DNA of 64,000 nucleotides, from positions 992,001 to 1,056,000 of the forward strand of contig JAHDVF020000106.1 in the NCBI GenBank assembly GCA_022606425.2, written 5' to 3'. Source of the DNA: Lepidostoma basale. Lineage: Eukaryota > Arthropoda > Insecta > Trichoptera > Lepidostomatidae. Position numbers and translations under genes: made by a program. Numbering within the stretch: the first letter of the stretch is position 1; every line of letters begins with the position of its first letter. Shown piece by piece: positions 51,510 to 62,164 of the stretch. A model generated the notes under the pieces. The model ran no database searches. It had not been told where the DNA came from and worked only from the letters and a program-made list of their open reading frames with translations.

Positions 51510-52284
51510 TAGCAAAAAAACTAGCAAAAAATTGACAAAAAAAGACTTTTGAGTATGGTTTCCATAGAGCCGCATATCAGATTATTGTAAATCCAAAAAA
51601 TCTCAATAGGTGACAGTAAAAAAATGAACAAATAAAAAAATATTTATCCAACAAATATATTTTACAATATTTATTTCAAATGTTACATTAAATTAAACCA
51701 GTTTTACAAAATTTTAAATAAAAAATATTAATAAAAAAATAACGAAAAACTTATTAATGCCATCTATGGACAAAATTTTAAAGCTGCAAAATTTTAATAT
51801 ACAGCGCGGGGGTAACAAGAAAAGTGATAGTCTATTTTGAAAAGCTCCAATGAACGCTAGATTGAATTTCCACCAGCTTATATTTTTCGTTGATAGATGG
51901 CACTACGAACCGAAAATATACTCGTATTATATACCATATGTTCAATTCAATCAAATATAATATCGAATACAATAAATTAATAAATTTGGTATTGGTAAAT
52001 AACAATATTTAATATTTTAAGCTTGTATGTATATTTTAATCTTACTGTATTTGACTATTAAAACAGACAGCCCTTTAGTAATTTATGCGGATTTTCTAAG
52101 TTAATTTTTTCTTTATTGCTTCCCTGTTTTCTCAGATCTTTCTTAGAATTCAAAAAGTATGCTGGGATATCGCAAGATGTCCTTATTTATTGTTCATCGA
52201 GAATTTACCACTTCATTGACATAAACGTTATATATTATTTGAATCGGTAAATGTTTACTTTGATTTTAAGCACAAATATTTTAT
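51510..52284. other. No recognised feature
   Basis: AT-rich. 51760-51910 is a somewhat more complex stretch (ATCTATGGACAAAATTTTAA; GATAGATGGCACTACGAACC). Confidence 0.35.
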
Positions 52285-52495
52285 TATTTTAGCGACTTGT
52301 TCTCTGATTGGCTTTTCGCCTTTCATGGCCCAAAGAACAGCATTTTACACTGTTTGGGGTCAAAATATCATGAATATTCAGACACCTATTTATAAACAAC
52401 TGGAATTTTCCAATTACGTCCATCGTAGATTTCCAAGTCTCACATTCGCATAGCAATTCGCTTTTGATGTTACTGATTGGAGCTTTAGTTTAATT
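52285..52495 (-). mobile_element. RTE-like LINE (CTTDV family) fragment
   Basis: The complement of KANQRTSR-like, FFGPMKGEK-like and NPKQCKMLF-like codons, ending SNCYANVRLGNLRWT-like. It aligns with 44570-44720. Confidence 0.65.
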
Positions 52496-52635
52496 GAGTT
52501 ATTTATTATTTTATTTGTATGTATGATAATTGGCATATCTAGTTACCCTTTTAAAAACTGAAAGGTTCGCTTGACATTTTTTTGTTTACTAAAAGTCGTT
52601 CGAACCGTAAAACTGCATACATTGTCTTAAGTTAT

Positions 52636-52690
52636 TATTATTATTATTTATTTTTATTTATTTATTTATTTATTTAGACATGCAATAGTA
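52636..52690. repeat. (TTA)n and (TTTA)n run
   Basis: TTATTATTATTATTATTTA then TTTATTTATTTATTTATTT, probably the complemented tail of a retroelement that reads leftward. Confidence 0.7.
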
Positions 52691-52788
52691 AAAATGTATT
52701 CTCATGAGTATAATACTCATTTTGGGACAAAATGACAATTAACATATTAAATAATTACAAACAGATAAACAACAATTGTAATACTTTC

Positions 52789-53112
52789 AGGAAATATCGA
52801 AACACAGATATAGAAATTAAAACATCTTAAAAAATTTACAGAAATGCAGAAACATTTAGGAAATATCAGACACATACATAGAAAATTAAACATCTTACAC
52901 ATTTTATGGAATTACAAAAACATTCAGGAATTATCAAAACACACACATATAAACTAAACATAATACAAGATTTACAAAATTACAGAAACATTCAGGAAAT
53001 ATTAAAAGCACAGTCTTAGAAACTAAAACAATACAAAATTTATGAAACTACAAAAGTTCTTCAGGAAATATCGAAGCACAGACTTAGAAACTAAAACATC
53101 TTACATAATAAA
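52789..53112. repeat. 68-69 bp minisatellite, ~4.7 units
   Basis: Units starting AGGAAATATC begin at 52789, 52858, 52926, 52994 and 53063. Each contains a GAAACACA/AAAGCACAG-like segment, TAGAAA(C/T)TAAAACAT and a TTACAGAAA-like segment. Divergence between units is moderate. Confidence 0.85.
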
Positions 53113-53250
53113 TCTCGTAACATGTGATAGGTAGCTAATCTGTCGCCATTTTATTGTAAAGTGAATTCTACACCAGAGCAAACAAAGTGTAAAAATCACG
53201 TGGCAGTCATTGCTCTAGCCATTCTACCACAAGAGTCGTCTGTTAAATAA
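53113..53250 (-). mobile_element. SINE-1, diverged
   Basis: CATGTGATAGGTAGCTAATC, CGCCATTTTATTGTAAAGTG, AGTGTAAAAATCACGTGGCA and CCACAAGAGTCGTC: the body plus a worn tRNA-like head. Confidence 0.6.
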
Positions 53251-53745
53251 ACACAACAAATAATGTATTTTTCTTTTAAAAAAAAATCTAAATTACAATG
53301 TGGAATAATTATTAATAAGTTTGAATATCAATGTCCGACTTATTGATTTAACCGGAATCTTTTATGAGGTTACTAAAACATTGCCATTTCGTGGAAATTG
53401 CATCGTAAGAACGTTCGGCGTCTGGCCTAAGGGAGTATATGCGGAATAATTAATGGATAAAGGTTCCTGCACATACCAGTCATTTGCCGCCCAGTTGTCT
53501 CATCAGCAAAGTAACTACCGCCTAGACGGGTCTTTACGTTGCCAAATTACTGTAATTTTAAATCTATTAAAGCAGATTATTCATAACAATTTTCGATGTT
53601 TTATGTTTTCGTTTAATTGAAAAGTAAGTATAGGTCTCGTTATTACAATAATATTTAAAAAAAAAACTCTGCTTTACAAGGTTCATAGAACAAACCATTT
53701 AATTTTTATGTAAAAATTCTTTCTATAAAAATTGGTAGGTACATT
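53251..53745. other. No recognised feature; GC-richer centre
   Basis: 53390-53560 is more balanced in composition (AACGTTCGGCGTCTGGCC; CTACCGCCTAGACGGGTC) and shows no ORF or repeat match. It is possibly unique host sequence. Confidence 0.35.
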
Positions 53746-53747
53746 GT

Positions 53748-53935
53748 TTAGTCTCGCTCTTTACGTCATAACAGCGCGAGCCAAATCGATGTAAAGTGTA
53801 TAGTTATCATATTGATTCTAGCAACATATGATAGGTAGCTAATCTATGCCGTTTTATTGTCACGTGAATTCTTAATCAGACTTTCAGTCAAAGTATCATA
53901 GTGTTTCGGTTAAAACAATGGACTATTAACTTTTT
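53748..53935 (-). mobile_element. SINE-1 3' part, then family C end block
   Basis: TCGCTCTTTACGTCATAACA, GATAGGTAGCTAATCTATGC and TTGTCACGTGAATTC are SINE-1. 53884-53932 (AAGTATCATAGTGTTTCGGT; AAACAATGGACTATT) is the family C terminal block alone. Confidence 0.6.
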
Positions 53936-54600
53936 AAATTAAATAATGGATGAAAAAAAATTGAGACAATGGATGTTTATGAAATTATGAATATCATTGA
54001 ATATTGTGAAAAAATCTGTATGGAATGTTCCCAAATGGTAACATTAGATGCACCGTGATACGTTTCTTAGTTTCACAAACAAGTTACGAGACAAATGAAT
54101 TCTTTTGGGTGTTGTTTCACGACCACGACTGCCCAGCCGGAGACGATCGTGTCTATTTCAAGTGTCACGTTTGGTGTACAGAGTGCGAGACGAAGCGACA
54201 TGGTTGGGGGAAGAAAAAGGCGCAATAAATATACTTACTCAAGTGCCTCGACCTGAGAAATTGAAATATTCCACCAGTCCGGCCCTTAGACAAACATGCG
54301 GTTATAGCCCTGGCAGATGGCGTTCACCCAGGCATGATCAACTTACTATTAACTTTTGATGTTAGGAGAACTCAAGAAATGAGTAAATTGGTAACCATTA
54401 AATAAAATAAAAACATTTATATTGTATACAAGTATACAAAATAAATATTTAAATGTTCATGAATGTGGGCAGTTGCGACTGTTTTTACATTTTAACATCT
54501 GTCAAAACTGATCTCATTAACGAAACTTTGTTTAAATATAAATTTTGCATGTACACAATTTAACTCCACTGATGAAGGGCTCATGTGTCAAAAGATATTT
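53936..54600. other. Unassigned, partly GC-rich
   Basis: 54110-54350 has open frames (54025-54228, 54105-54359) with no motif I can name. The phrase GTTCACCCAGGCAT at about 54323 recurs inverted at about 55002-55015. Confidence 0.3.
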
Positions 54601-54613
54601 GTGTTAATATTTA

Positions 54614-54999
<386 letters not shown>

Positions 55000-55663
55000 A
55001 TATGCCTGGGTGAACATGATGGGGAATACGGTGGCTGCGGCATTATTGGTGTGTTGTTTTGGCCAAAAATTCGCGCACAAGCAGATGCGAAATTGAGCAA
55101 TTTTGGTACGAATTTCGCGGCGACCGATCTCATGCCCAAATCATTGGTAAAAATCGAATGGCACGAGCCAAGCGATATGTTTAAGTCCTCAGCAACTTCT
55201 CTAGCGGTGATTCGACGATTGGCCAATACTATGTTATTCACTTCATCAATGTTTTCGTTTGTTGTTGACGTGCTCGGGCGTCCGGCAGGCTCTTTTTCGT
55301 TCACATCTTCTCGGTCTTCTGAGAACATTTTGTACCACCGATAAACGCTGCTTTGGTCCAAGATAGCTTCACCATATGCCACAGTCAGCATTCGGAATGC
55401 GTCCGGGGACTTAATTTTGTTTTTCACTCAAAATTTGATACAGATTCATTGATCCATTTTTTTGGAGTGTGCAAAAATCGAAGACGAGCCAAAACACGTG
55501 CAAGCAAAGTGGCTCTCAAAAATTAACTGAACATTCAAACTGGCCGAACTTATCGGCATAAGTGAGAGACATGAGTACCAACATAACGCCACAAAAAAAT
55601 CAAAAATCGAATATACGTAACCGGCGGAAATTCAAAATTCGTGATACTTTTTGAACATACCTC

Positions 55664-55664
<1 letters not shown>
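55000..55664 (-). mobile_element. Mariner, internally deleted, inserted in the (TA)n array
   Basis: The right end, CGAGGTATGTTCAAAAAGTA when read on the minus strand from 55664, looks like a mariner TIR and abuts TA (55665-55666). The left end is missing: the element breaks off around 55003-55020, next to the large TA array. Only one TIR is therefore present. Confidence 0.85.
55020..55430 (-). pseudogene. Mariner transposase, N-terminal half joined to DDE tail
   Basis: The frame reads [20 protein letters not shown], then [74 protein letters not shown] and NFASA. These are the two helix-turn-helix DNA-binding domains of a mariner transposase. It then jumps to [14 protein letters not shown], the sequence around the third catalytic aspartate, which itself is lost (PYSPS instead of PYSPD). 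The regions with the first two catalytic aspartates are deleted. The upstream start (MDQ at about 55450) is followed by a stop. Confidence 0.88.

Positions 55665-55697
<33 letters not shown>
55665..55697. repeat. (TA)n array, right part
   Basis: 33 bases of TA repeats directly after the mariner end. Confidence 0.9.
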
Positions 55698-55701
<4 letters not shown>

Positions 55702-55784
55702 ATTAAAAAAAAGTGCTGTTTACAAAGTAAAAGTATTGTTTAATTATTTTATTCAGCCTACAAATAACGATTTTTATTTAACAC

Positions 55785-56110
55785 TAGTTGTACCCTTCCA
55801 CGCGTTGCTGTGGCTCATTTTGGTTAAATCGGAAATGGTAACAAATGGTGATTCAATGTTCCCCATCCAAAACCACAGGCCACTCTTTGTCATCGTCCCA
55901 CCCAAGACCCCAGCCCCTGCCCCCGACCCCTCTTCTCCTCTCTACCCGGGTAGTCAGGTCCAAATGTCAGACCCAACCCATAACCTCCCCCAATAAATAC
56001 TTCTCTCTCCATCCACCAATATTGCTCAACAACCATGAAAGAATTACCAACATGTGGAGGATGAATAACTTCCTGTCTGGAACTCCTGGGAAGACGATAT
56101 CCCAAGGTAA
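55785..56110. repeat. Pyrimidine-rich dispersed-repeat-like segment
   Basis: Begins CACTAGTTGTACCCTTCCAC, then GCGTTGCTGTGGC, which resembles a class of arthropod repeats starting ACTAG..CCC. It continues as a strongly C- and T-rich strand (GACCCCAGCCCCTGCCCCCG). The class is not determined. Frames on both strands lack motifs. Confidence 0.35.
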
Positions 56111-56662
56111 AATATTCTAATTATATTAGAAACAATTAAAAATTTTAAGCGATATATTCAATCACCGATCGGTTGAAACAAAATTACCTCTTCCCGCTAA
56201 CGTTATTATAAATTGTTAAAAAAAAATTGGTTCTTAGTATTTAAGTGTTGACTTAGGTTAAAGTCATACAATTAAAAAAAAAACGAACAATGTTCGCGAC
56301 CCCCAACATTTGAGGTACTCTAACATAAAGCATATAAACGATAAGACCAGACGCGTTTAACACCCGTACACAAAAGGGGATGAATTGGAGTTTGTGAAAC
56401 GGGGTTGAATTGGCTTTTTGTGAATAGTTCGCATATTTCTTGAAGTTTCACATGCTTTAAAGCCTTTCCGCGGTTAGTTATATGATTATTTGTAAAACGT
56501 TTGACTACGTCATGAAAGCAAAATGTTCATATTTAAGTAAGAATTACTATATAATTACTAATATACCTATGTTCGTTGGCAGGCTAAAATTGTACAAAAA
56601 AAGGTTAAAATTATTTTAATATGTACATATTATGGTAAAATTCCACTTCGGGTAATGGCTTC

Positions 56663-56694
56663 AACTGGTTTCGGCAGCTCACTGCCATCTTTTG
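56663..56694 (-). ncRNA. Hammerhead-like variant, family H
   Basis: On the minus strand: CAAAAGA (56688-56694), extra T, perfect stem II GGCAG/CTGCC with loop TGAG, GAAA (56669-56672), ACCAGT and GTT (56663-56665). The second and third core bases (UG) are AA. Confidence 0.35.
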
Positions 56695-56759
56695 GTACAA
56701 GAATTTAGAGGTAATAGGACTAGACACAGCAACATAAGTAATAATTATAGTAATAGAAC

Positions 56760-56791
56760 CAGAAGATGGCAGCGAGCTGCTGAAACCGATC
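56760..56791 (+). ncRNA. Hammerhead-like variant, family H
   Basis: CAGAAGA (56760-56766), extra T, stem II GGCAG/CTGCT with loop CGAG, GAAA (56782-56785), ACCGAT and ATC. It has the same U-to-A change at the second core base as 51471-51502. Confidence 0.4.
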
Positions 56792-57009
56792 GAAGGCAAA
56801 AACCGAAGTGAAATTTAACTACATGCACATTTTAAAATAATGTTTAACAAAAAATATTTTTTCATTTTTTTATAATGAACTTCTACCATGAAATTTTAAA
56901 TATTAACTATATTTTTTTTTGCTTAAAATTGTTTTTGTTTTTTTTAAAATTCAAAGTGATTATTTTATCATAAAGTCAAAGAATGATAAATCGTAGCATA
57001 GAATTTTAT

Positions 57010-57225
57010 CTAACTAACTAAAGAACCATCACGCCGTCTCTTCGAAGCGGTAGGCACAAAGAATGGACTGCCACACTTTTCTTTCCTGACAAATTTCTCC
57101 AGATTCCTTAACAAATACATCGTGTAATGCACGCGCGCCGATTTCTCTGACTCCTCACGTGGCCGACATTCAATATTTGATTTATTTAATTGTGCCACGT
57201 TTTCCTCGGTCTTTCTCTATTTTTA
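57010..57225 (-). mobile_element. TTAG-LINE 3' fragment
   Basis: CTAACTAAAGAACCATCACG, CTTCGAAGCGGTAGGCACAA, then the complement of NLEKFVRKEK, ALHDVFVKE-like and KTWHN-like codons. Confidence 0.75.
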
Positions 57226-57277
57226 GAATTGTATATATTAATTATTAAATAAATGTAATTATAAACGATTTCCTTGT

Positions 57278-58011
57278 GACATTAGTCTCGCATTTTATAG
57301 AATTAATAATCTAGGTAAACTATTAATAAATAATATAGGGAAAGAAGATAAATTAATGCAATCTGGAGTTTACAAACTAAAATGCAAGGATTGTTCTTAT
57401 TTTTATACAGGTAAAACAACGTGCAATTTAAGTAAAATAGATCATAAGATGTCTATTTCATAATATATATTCAATAATAAATATTCCATTCAATTTCTTA
57501 TAATTAATCAGGGGATATTTCGAGAACTCGGCCCTGCTGGAGGGTGTAGGTCTTTTTGTACCTGATAGATATCTCCGACAGCGACAGCACAGATTGTTTT
57601 ACCTACCAGCCGCCAGAACCGATCTGCCTCTGGTGACATTGGTGAGAAGAGCAATTAGTCTGTTAATCGTGGTCTCCTTAGAGATCGACGTCTATCATAT
57701 TCGTGAAATTACTTTCAGGGGACAAATACTCTCGACTTTAGATAGTATCTTGTTTTACTAATGTCGAACCATCTCTAATGCGTTCCTGGTATTATGTTGT
57801 ATGTGTATAATATTTTACCTGTACTCAATAGATGCCCTAAACATTAATGCTGTTTGTAATGTCTTTTGAGTAAATGAACTGATTTGATTTGATAACTTTT
57901 CTGGATTTGCAAAGCATCTTATTGTAAAATATCATTCATTTAACAAAGATAACGGCGTTGAAAAATTTCTAATAAATAATTCAAATTTCAAGGTTATTAA
58001 TTTTTTTTTAT
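57278..58011 (+). pseudogene. Penelope-like element GIY-YIG endonuclease, split by a LINE
   Basis: The first part (57278-57471) reads ISLAFYRINNLGKLLINN, then KLMQSGVYKLKCKDCSYFYT and GKTTCNLS, ending at a stop. The SGVYKLxCxDC...FYxGKT pattern is the start of the GIY-YIG nuclease domain (VY and YTG standing for GIY and YIG) as found at the C-terminus of Penelope-like retroelements. The SLAFR-x-NNxxGKLLINN linker is also characteristic. The second part (57894-58011) reads NFSGFAKHLIVKYHSFNKDN and FLINNSNFKVINFF, fitting the later AxHL...H segment. A GATTT-LINE lies between. The catalytic arginine/glutamate region is lost at the junction. The reverse transcriptase is not in the window. Confidence 0.8.
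57490..57893 (+). mobile_element. GATTT-LINE 3' part, inserted in the PLE remnant
   Basis: Codons LIRGYFENSALLEGVGLFVP, DRYLRQRQHRLFYLPAARTD, LPLVTLVRRAI, EIDVYHI and LTLDSILF in one disturbed frame, then the 3' UTR and ACTGATTTGATTTGAT. It is 5'-truncated at the FFRLIRG region. Confidence 0.85.
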
Positions 58012-58014
58012 AAT

Positions 58015-58165
58015 GATCCATTCATTATTTTGTCCATAATACTTTCATTCGCACTACATTCACTTCTTATATTTTCATTCGACACTCCATCATACAAATA
58101 TTTTCCACTCATTCGTCCAAGATATCTAATTTCTACTGGATTGATTATATCATTATTATTATTTT
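58015..58165 (-). mobile_element. TTAG-LINE scrap
   Basis: AATGATCCATTCATTATTTT, TTTTCATTCGACACTCCATC and CATTCGTCCAAGATATCTAA: the complement of RYLGRMSGKYLYDGVSNEN-like codons. Confidence 0.65.
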
Positions 58166-58620
58166 GCCATTTTTATATATTTTAATTTTAATTTATGAAA
58201 ATATTTTTATATCGATATTATTCATTATATGCTATGAATTCTTTCAAAATAAATATTATACGTATAAATACGTATACCTATTTCATATATTACGAATACA
58301 CATAATATTTACCTAACGAATTCTAATTTCGTTTGAAGTTTCATTGCACCTTAAAGGAAACACGCTTACATTTTTACCCTTTTTACGGCACTCTTCATGT
58401 TTCCTTTTTATGTCTTTTTACATTGCTCGTTTTATAAAGGGGATGTTATACGGGGTTGTTTCTTTAACATAATAAGTAGGCTGTACTGAGGGCGTTTTAC
58501 TTTACATATCTCTTTTATGTGCTGTGTTTGTTATTTTGGTGCATTTATTTTCATAACAAATACGTCAAGCCTACTGAGAATATTAGCCTTCAAAGGTTAG
58601 GCAATTTTCTTATTATTATT
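58166..58620. other. No recognised feature
   Basis: AT-rich, no supported ORF or repeat. Confidence 0.4.
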
Positions 58621-58621
58621 A

Positions 58622-58975
58622 AATAACAAACTAACCATCACACCGTCTCCGCGAAGGGATAGGCAGAAATAATGGACTGCCACACATTTATAAATCGTCT
58701 TGCACGCACGTAGATTTTTCCGACTCATCACGTGGAGTCATTCAATATTTTATTTTTTTGATCGGGCCACCTTATTTTGGTCTTCCTCTATTTCTAGTTC
58801 CATTTACATCTTTGAATTTGTTTTTCCATTGATTTTTCATTAATTTTTCCTATGTGTCCACACCATCTTAATGATTATTTCATTCCTTCTTCCATTCATA
58901 GAACTTTCATTCGGACCGTATTCATTTGACACTCTATCATATACAGATTTTCCACACATTCGTTTCTACTCTTTA
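58622..58975 (-). mobile_element. TTAG-LINE fragment with 3' end
   Basis: CAAACTAACCATCACACCGT, TCCGCGAAGGGATAGGCAGA, then the complement of decayed RPK, WCGHIG, MKEGMK-like and YMIECQMNTV codons. It ends at TTCCACACATTCGTTTCTAC. Confidence 0.7.
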
Positions 58976-59019
58976 ACATAATTAAAAAAATAGAATAGTA
59001 GTTTATTTGGCCTTTGATC

Positions 59020-59180
59020 TTCGACCTTCGTGGCCTTGTGGCAAGTGCTATGATTGCCACATCGAAGGTCCGGGGTTCGATTCCTGGTGGTGGCAATATG
59101 ATTGTCACACTGTTTTTCAATATGAAAATCATTTCATCAATTTGGCTCGCGGTAATGATTAGCAATTCAATAAAATAATA
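59020..59180 (+). mobile_element. SINE-1, diverged and shortened
   Basis: Head GACCTTCGTGGCCTTGTGGC with B-box-like GGTTCGATTCC, then a shortened body (GGCAATATGATTGTCACACT) and an ATTTGGCTCGCGGTAATGAT, CAATAAAATAAT end. About 90 bases of the body are missing. Confidence 0.75.
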
Positions 59181-59264
59181 TAAAATAATATAAAAATATT
59201 TTTTTGTTAATCTACATTATCTACTAAGTTCTGCTATCGCAATCGACATACGTGTGTGACATAC

Positions 59265-59370
59265 GTGTGTTAATATGGAGGAAGCTAGAGAAGTGTGTCA
59301 AGATAGAGTAGTGTGGTGGAGCATTCTTTCTGCCTACTCTTTCAGGGAAACGGCGTGATTTATTTATTTA
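59265..59370 (+). mobile_element. TTAG-LINE 3' end
   Basis: VNMEEAREVCQDRVVWWSI codons, then SAYSFRETA and an A-poor tail of TTTATTTATTTATTTAT. The tail differs from TTAG repeats and may belong to the next element. Confidence 0.65.
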
Positions 59371-59935
59371 TTTATTTTGTTGTTGACGGAATTAATTCCA
59401 ATACATTATTCATAATACAGATAAGTTACTTAAATCTAGGAACATTTTAAAACAGTAACAGTAAACAATTAGCCTAGGACAAGTTAAGAGGATGATCTGG
59501 AAGAGAGTAAAGAAGAAAGATTAATAGATATGTATACTAGAGATGAGCAACAAGAACACGACTGCAACTAGCTAACGACATATTTGATTATATTGTGGAA
59601 GGATTACAAGGTACAAGTAGTCTCAGTGACAAACAAATAGTAAAAGCTGCATCTGGTTTAGACAATTTAAGGGTTTGATGGAGGTCGATATTTTTTAAGT
59701 TTAGACAAAAAAGAATTTAGATTTAATCCAAAAAATCTAAGTCTTGACAACAGTTTACAAGTCTAGTCATTCTAGGTATAGGTGCATTATATCCGTAGTT
59801 TGTTTTATGGAGATTTTCGTGAAAAAGTTTAATTTGCCTTAGATTCCGGGTGGGTACATTGAATTTTATATTTTCGAATAGCGTGATGGCTTGTTGTCGC
59901 TTTTGTAGTCTTTTATGCAATTATAAACGGACTCT
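59371..59935 (-). mobile_element. LINE C-terminal fragment, unknown clade
   Basis: The minus-strand frame 59723-59920 reads KRQQAITLFENIKFNVPTRN, LRQIKLFHENLHKTNYGYNA and PIPRMTRLVNC. The RxxLKxFxExxHxTNYGxNxPIxRMxRLxN pattern is a C-terminal tail seen in CR1/Jockey-group LINEs. The 3' UTR runs down to a (TTTA)n tail at 59357-59380. Confidence 0.65.
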
Positions 59936-60061
59936 TTTTTATTTCTTCTATGCACGCCATACTTTGTGTTGTTATGATGGTTTATTTCTCTCTTTCTTTT
60001 TTATATAATTTGTATATACAACACTTATATTAAAAATATATATTATATATAAAATTACATA

Positions 60062-60092
60062 CACATGTTTCGGACAAACAATCCTTCTTCAG
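60062..60092 (-). ncRNA. Hammerhead-like motif, family A, C17 changed
   Basis: On the minus strand: CTGAAGA (60086-60092), extra A, stem II GGAT/GTCC-like, GAAA (60068-60071), ACATGT, then GTG instead of GTC. Confidence 0.45.
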
Positions 60093-60116
60093 TGATACAT
60101 ATTATAATATGTATCA

Positions 60117-60147
60117 CTGAAGAAGGACTGTTTGTCTGAGACATGTC
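60117..60147 (+). ncRNA. Hammerhead-like motif, family A, GAAA changed
   Basis: CTGAAGA (60117-60123), extra A, stem II GGAC/GTCT, GAGA (60138-60141), ACATGT and GTC (60145-60147). Confidence 0.45.
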
Positions 60148-60742
60148 TATCTAATTTTATAAAAGTGTTGTATATACAAAGTGGTAGTATATAAAAAAGA
60201 AAAAGAAATATACCATTTTTAAACATAATAATTGTTTTTTAAATTCTATAATATCCATATCAGTATCGTTCACGTGAAAAGCTAGAATGAAAATAATATA
60301 TGTTTAATTCAGCTGTTTTTACTTTGTGTTGCATATTTATGAAACACATTTTCAACACACTTCGCTACTAAATTGCGATGCGGCATTCGTTTTACATGCA
60401 ATTCATATGCAGTCCACACTTGTCCAATCTCATTCTATCTCCAAGCAAAGCGTTATTAGATATGATCAACGTGGTGTGTTGACGGTACGTGACGCCCAAG
60501 GAGCTTTAGCCCGCGCTAAACGCATCTCGGTTTACGTCCCGTAAGAACAGCGTTATACGCTGCGACACAAAACGTATTTCAAGCGGAAAATCTCCTTGAA
60601 TATGTTATACCTCATACAAATTGGATAAACAGTAAAATTTTCTCTTGGAAATGTGATGTTTATATTCAGTAGGATTTTGTTCTTCTTCAATTCTTTTCTA
60701 TTTAAGATACGATTGATTGAATGATAAATTCAAAATTTTACC

Positions 60743-61217
60743 AAAATATTCCTAAAAATATATAACGTATCTTATGTATGGAAGCGAAGCATGGAACTGG
60801 TAAAAGAAGGATGAAAGTAGAATAAATGCAGTAGAATTGAGATCTCTTAGACGAATGTGTGATACTCTGTGTATGATAGAGTGTCGAATGAAAATATGAT
60901 ATAAAATATTCCTAAAAATATATAAAGTATCTTATGTATGGAAGCGAAGCATGGTACTGGTAAAAGAAGGATGAAAGTAGAATAAATGCAGTAGAATTGA
61001 GATCTCTTAGACGAATGTGTGATACTCTGTGTATGATAGAGTGTCGAATGAAAATATGATATAAAATATTCCTAAAAATATATAAAGTATCTTATGTATG
61101 GAAGCGAAGCATGGTACTGGTAAAAGAAGGATGAAAGTAGAATAAATGCAGTAGAATTGAGATCTCTTAGACGAATGTGTGATACTCTGTGTATGATAGA
61201 GTGTCGAATGAAAATAT
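60743..61217. repeat. 160 bp tandem triplication inside a LINE
   Basis: Units start AAAATATTCCTAAAAATATA at 60743, 60903 and 61063. Units 2 and 3 look identical; unit 1 differs by a few bases (AACGTATC vs AAAGTATC; GGAACTGG vs GGTACTGG). Each unit ends near GAATGAAAATATGAT and covers the LINE's MYGSEAW..MRSLRRMC..YDRVSNEN region plus ~35 bases of non-LINE sequence. Confidence 0.9.
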
Positions 61218-61580
61218 GAGACGTGAATGCGGTGCGAAGGATGGTGTTATGAACAAAATAATAAAAGGATCATTAAGATGGTTTGGATATATGGAAAGAA
61301 TGAATGAAGAAAGAATGGTAAAAAAAAAATATGTTAACGATGTAAATGGAACCAGAGTTAGAGGAAGACTGAGAAAAACGTGGCACAATCAAATTAATCA
61401 AATATTGAATGTCGGCCATGTGAGGAGTCAGAGAAATCGTCGCGCGTGCATGACACGATGTATGAATGTTGAGGAAGCGAGAGAAATATGTCAGGAAAGA
61501 AAAGTGTGGCAGTCCATTCTCTCCATTCAGTCCAGTCCTATCCCTTCGGGGAGACGGCGTGATGGTTAGTTAGCTATATA
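60770..61580 (+). mobile_element. TTAG-LINE C-terminus with triplicated segment
   Basis: After the triplicated part, the open frame 61189-61569 reads MYDRVSNENMRRECGAKDGV, SLRWFGYMERMNEERM, YVNDVNGTRVRGRLRKTWHN, QINQILNVGHVRSQRNRRAC, MTRCMNVEEAREICQERKVW, then QSILSI. It ends at CCCTTCGGGGAGACGGCGTG and TTAGTTAG. It is among the least decayed copies. Confidence 0.85.
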
Positions 61581-61599
61581 GTTTATATACATCGTATTA

Positions 61600-62065
61600 T
61601 ACGTAACTAACTAACTAACTAACCATCACGCCGTCTCCCCGAAAGGGTAGGCAGAAATAATGGACTGTAACTTTAACCGATGCTTCACGCCATCCTTCTC
61701 TTTTCGCCCCGGTGGGTTGCGAACCTCATCGCCACCAATAGGCATCTCATCACTTCAATCGTCCAACATCCACAAAATAAATCTTAAACAAATAATATAA
61801 AATACAATGATATAAAATAAAATTACAAAAAAAAAATAATTTACACATAATGTTCTTTTTAGATGATGCACATATTGTTTATTGAATTTAAGTTCCACGT
61901 ATCCACTGTATTTTTTGATTTGCTGTAATTGGGCACCTAAAACAAACCAACACCAGAAAGAACTTTAAAATAATATTGAAGAAATTATTCAAATTGTCAT
62001 TGGAAAAAATGAAAATGTATTATTATTATACGTTTATTTTACGTATTATACGTTTTCTGGATAAT
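61600..62065 (-). mobile_element. SINE-3, long copy
   Basis: CTAACTAACTAACTAACCAT, CCCCGAAAGGGTAGGC, CTTCTCTTTTCGCCCC, GGTTGCGAACCTCATCGCC and the 5' part ATTTAAGTTCCACGTATCCA, with CACCTAAAACAAACCAACAC. Confidence 0.75.
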
Positions 62066-62164
62066 ATTCAAAGAAAGAAAACCTGTATAATGAGGTATGA
62101 AGAAATATTTCAATTTTTCTTCATTTTCATACTCTTCTTAAAGGTCTGATGACCTTTTTAAGAA

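Larger units (their letters stand above)
56600..56830. repeat. Family H foldback pair, best copy
   Basis: The outer arms TTAAAATTATTTTAATATGT with AAATTCCACTTCGG face ACCGAAGTGAAATT and ATGCACATTTTAAAATAAT. The inner modules are at 56663-56694 (-) and 56760-56791 (+). Confidence 0.75.
59940..60240. repeat. Family A foldback pair, tight
   Basis: ATACTTTGTGTTGTTATGAT and TTATATAATTTGTATATACA form the left side. The minus and plus modules meet at about 60104, with no spacer between the arms (CAGTGATACATATTAT faces ATAATATGTATCACTG). The right end is TTGTATATACAAAGTGGTAG. Confidence 0.8.
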
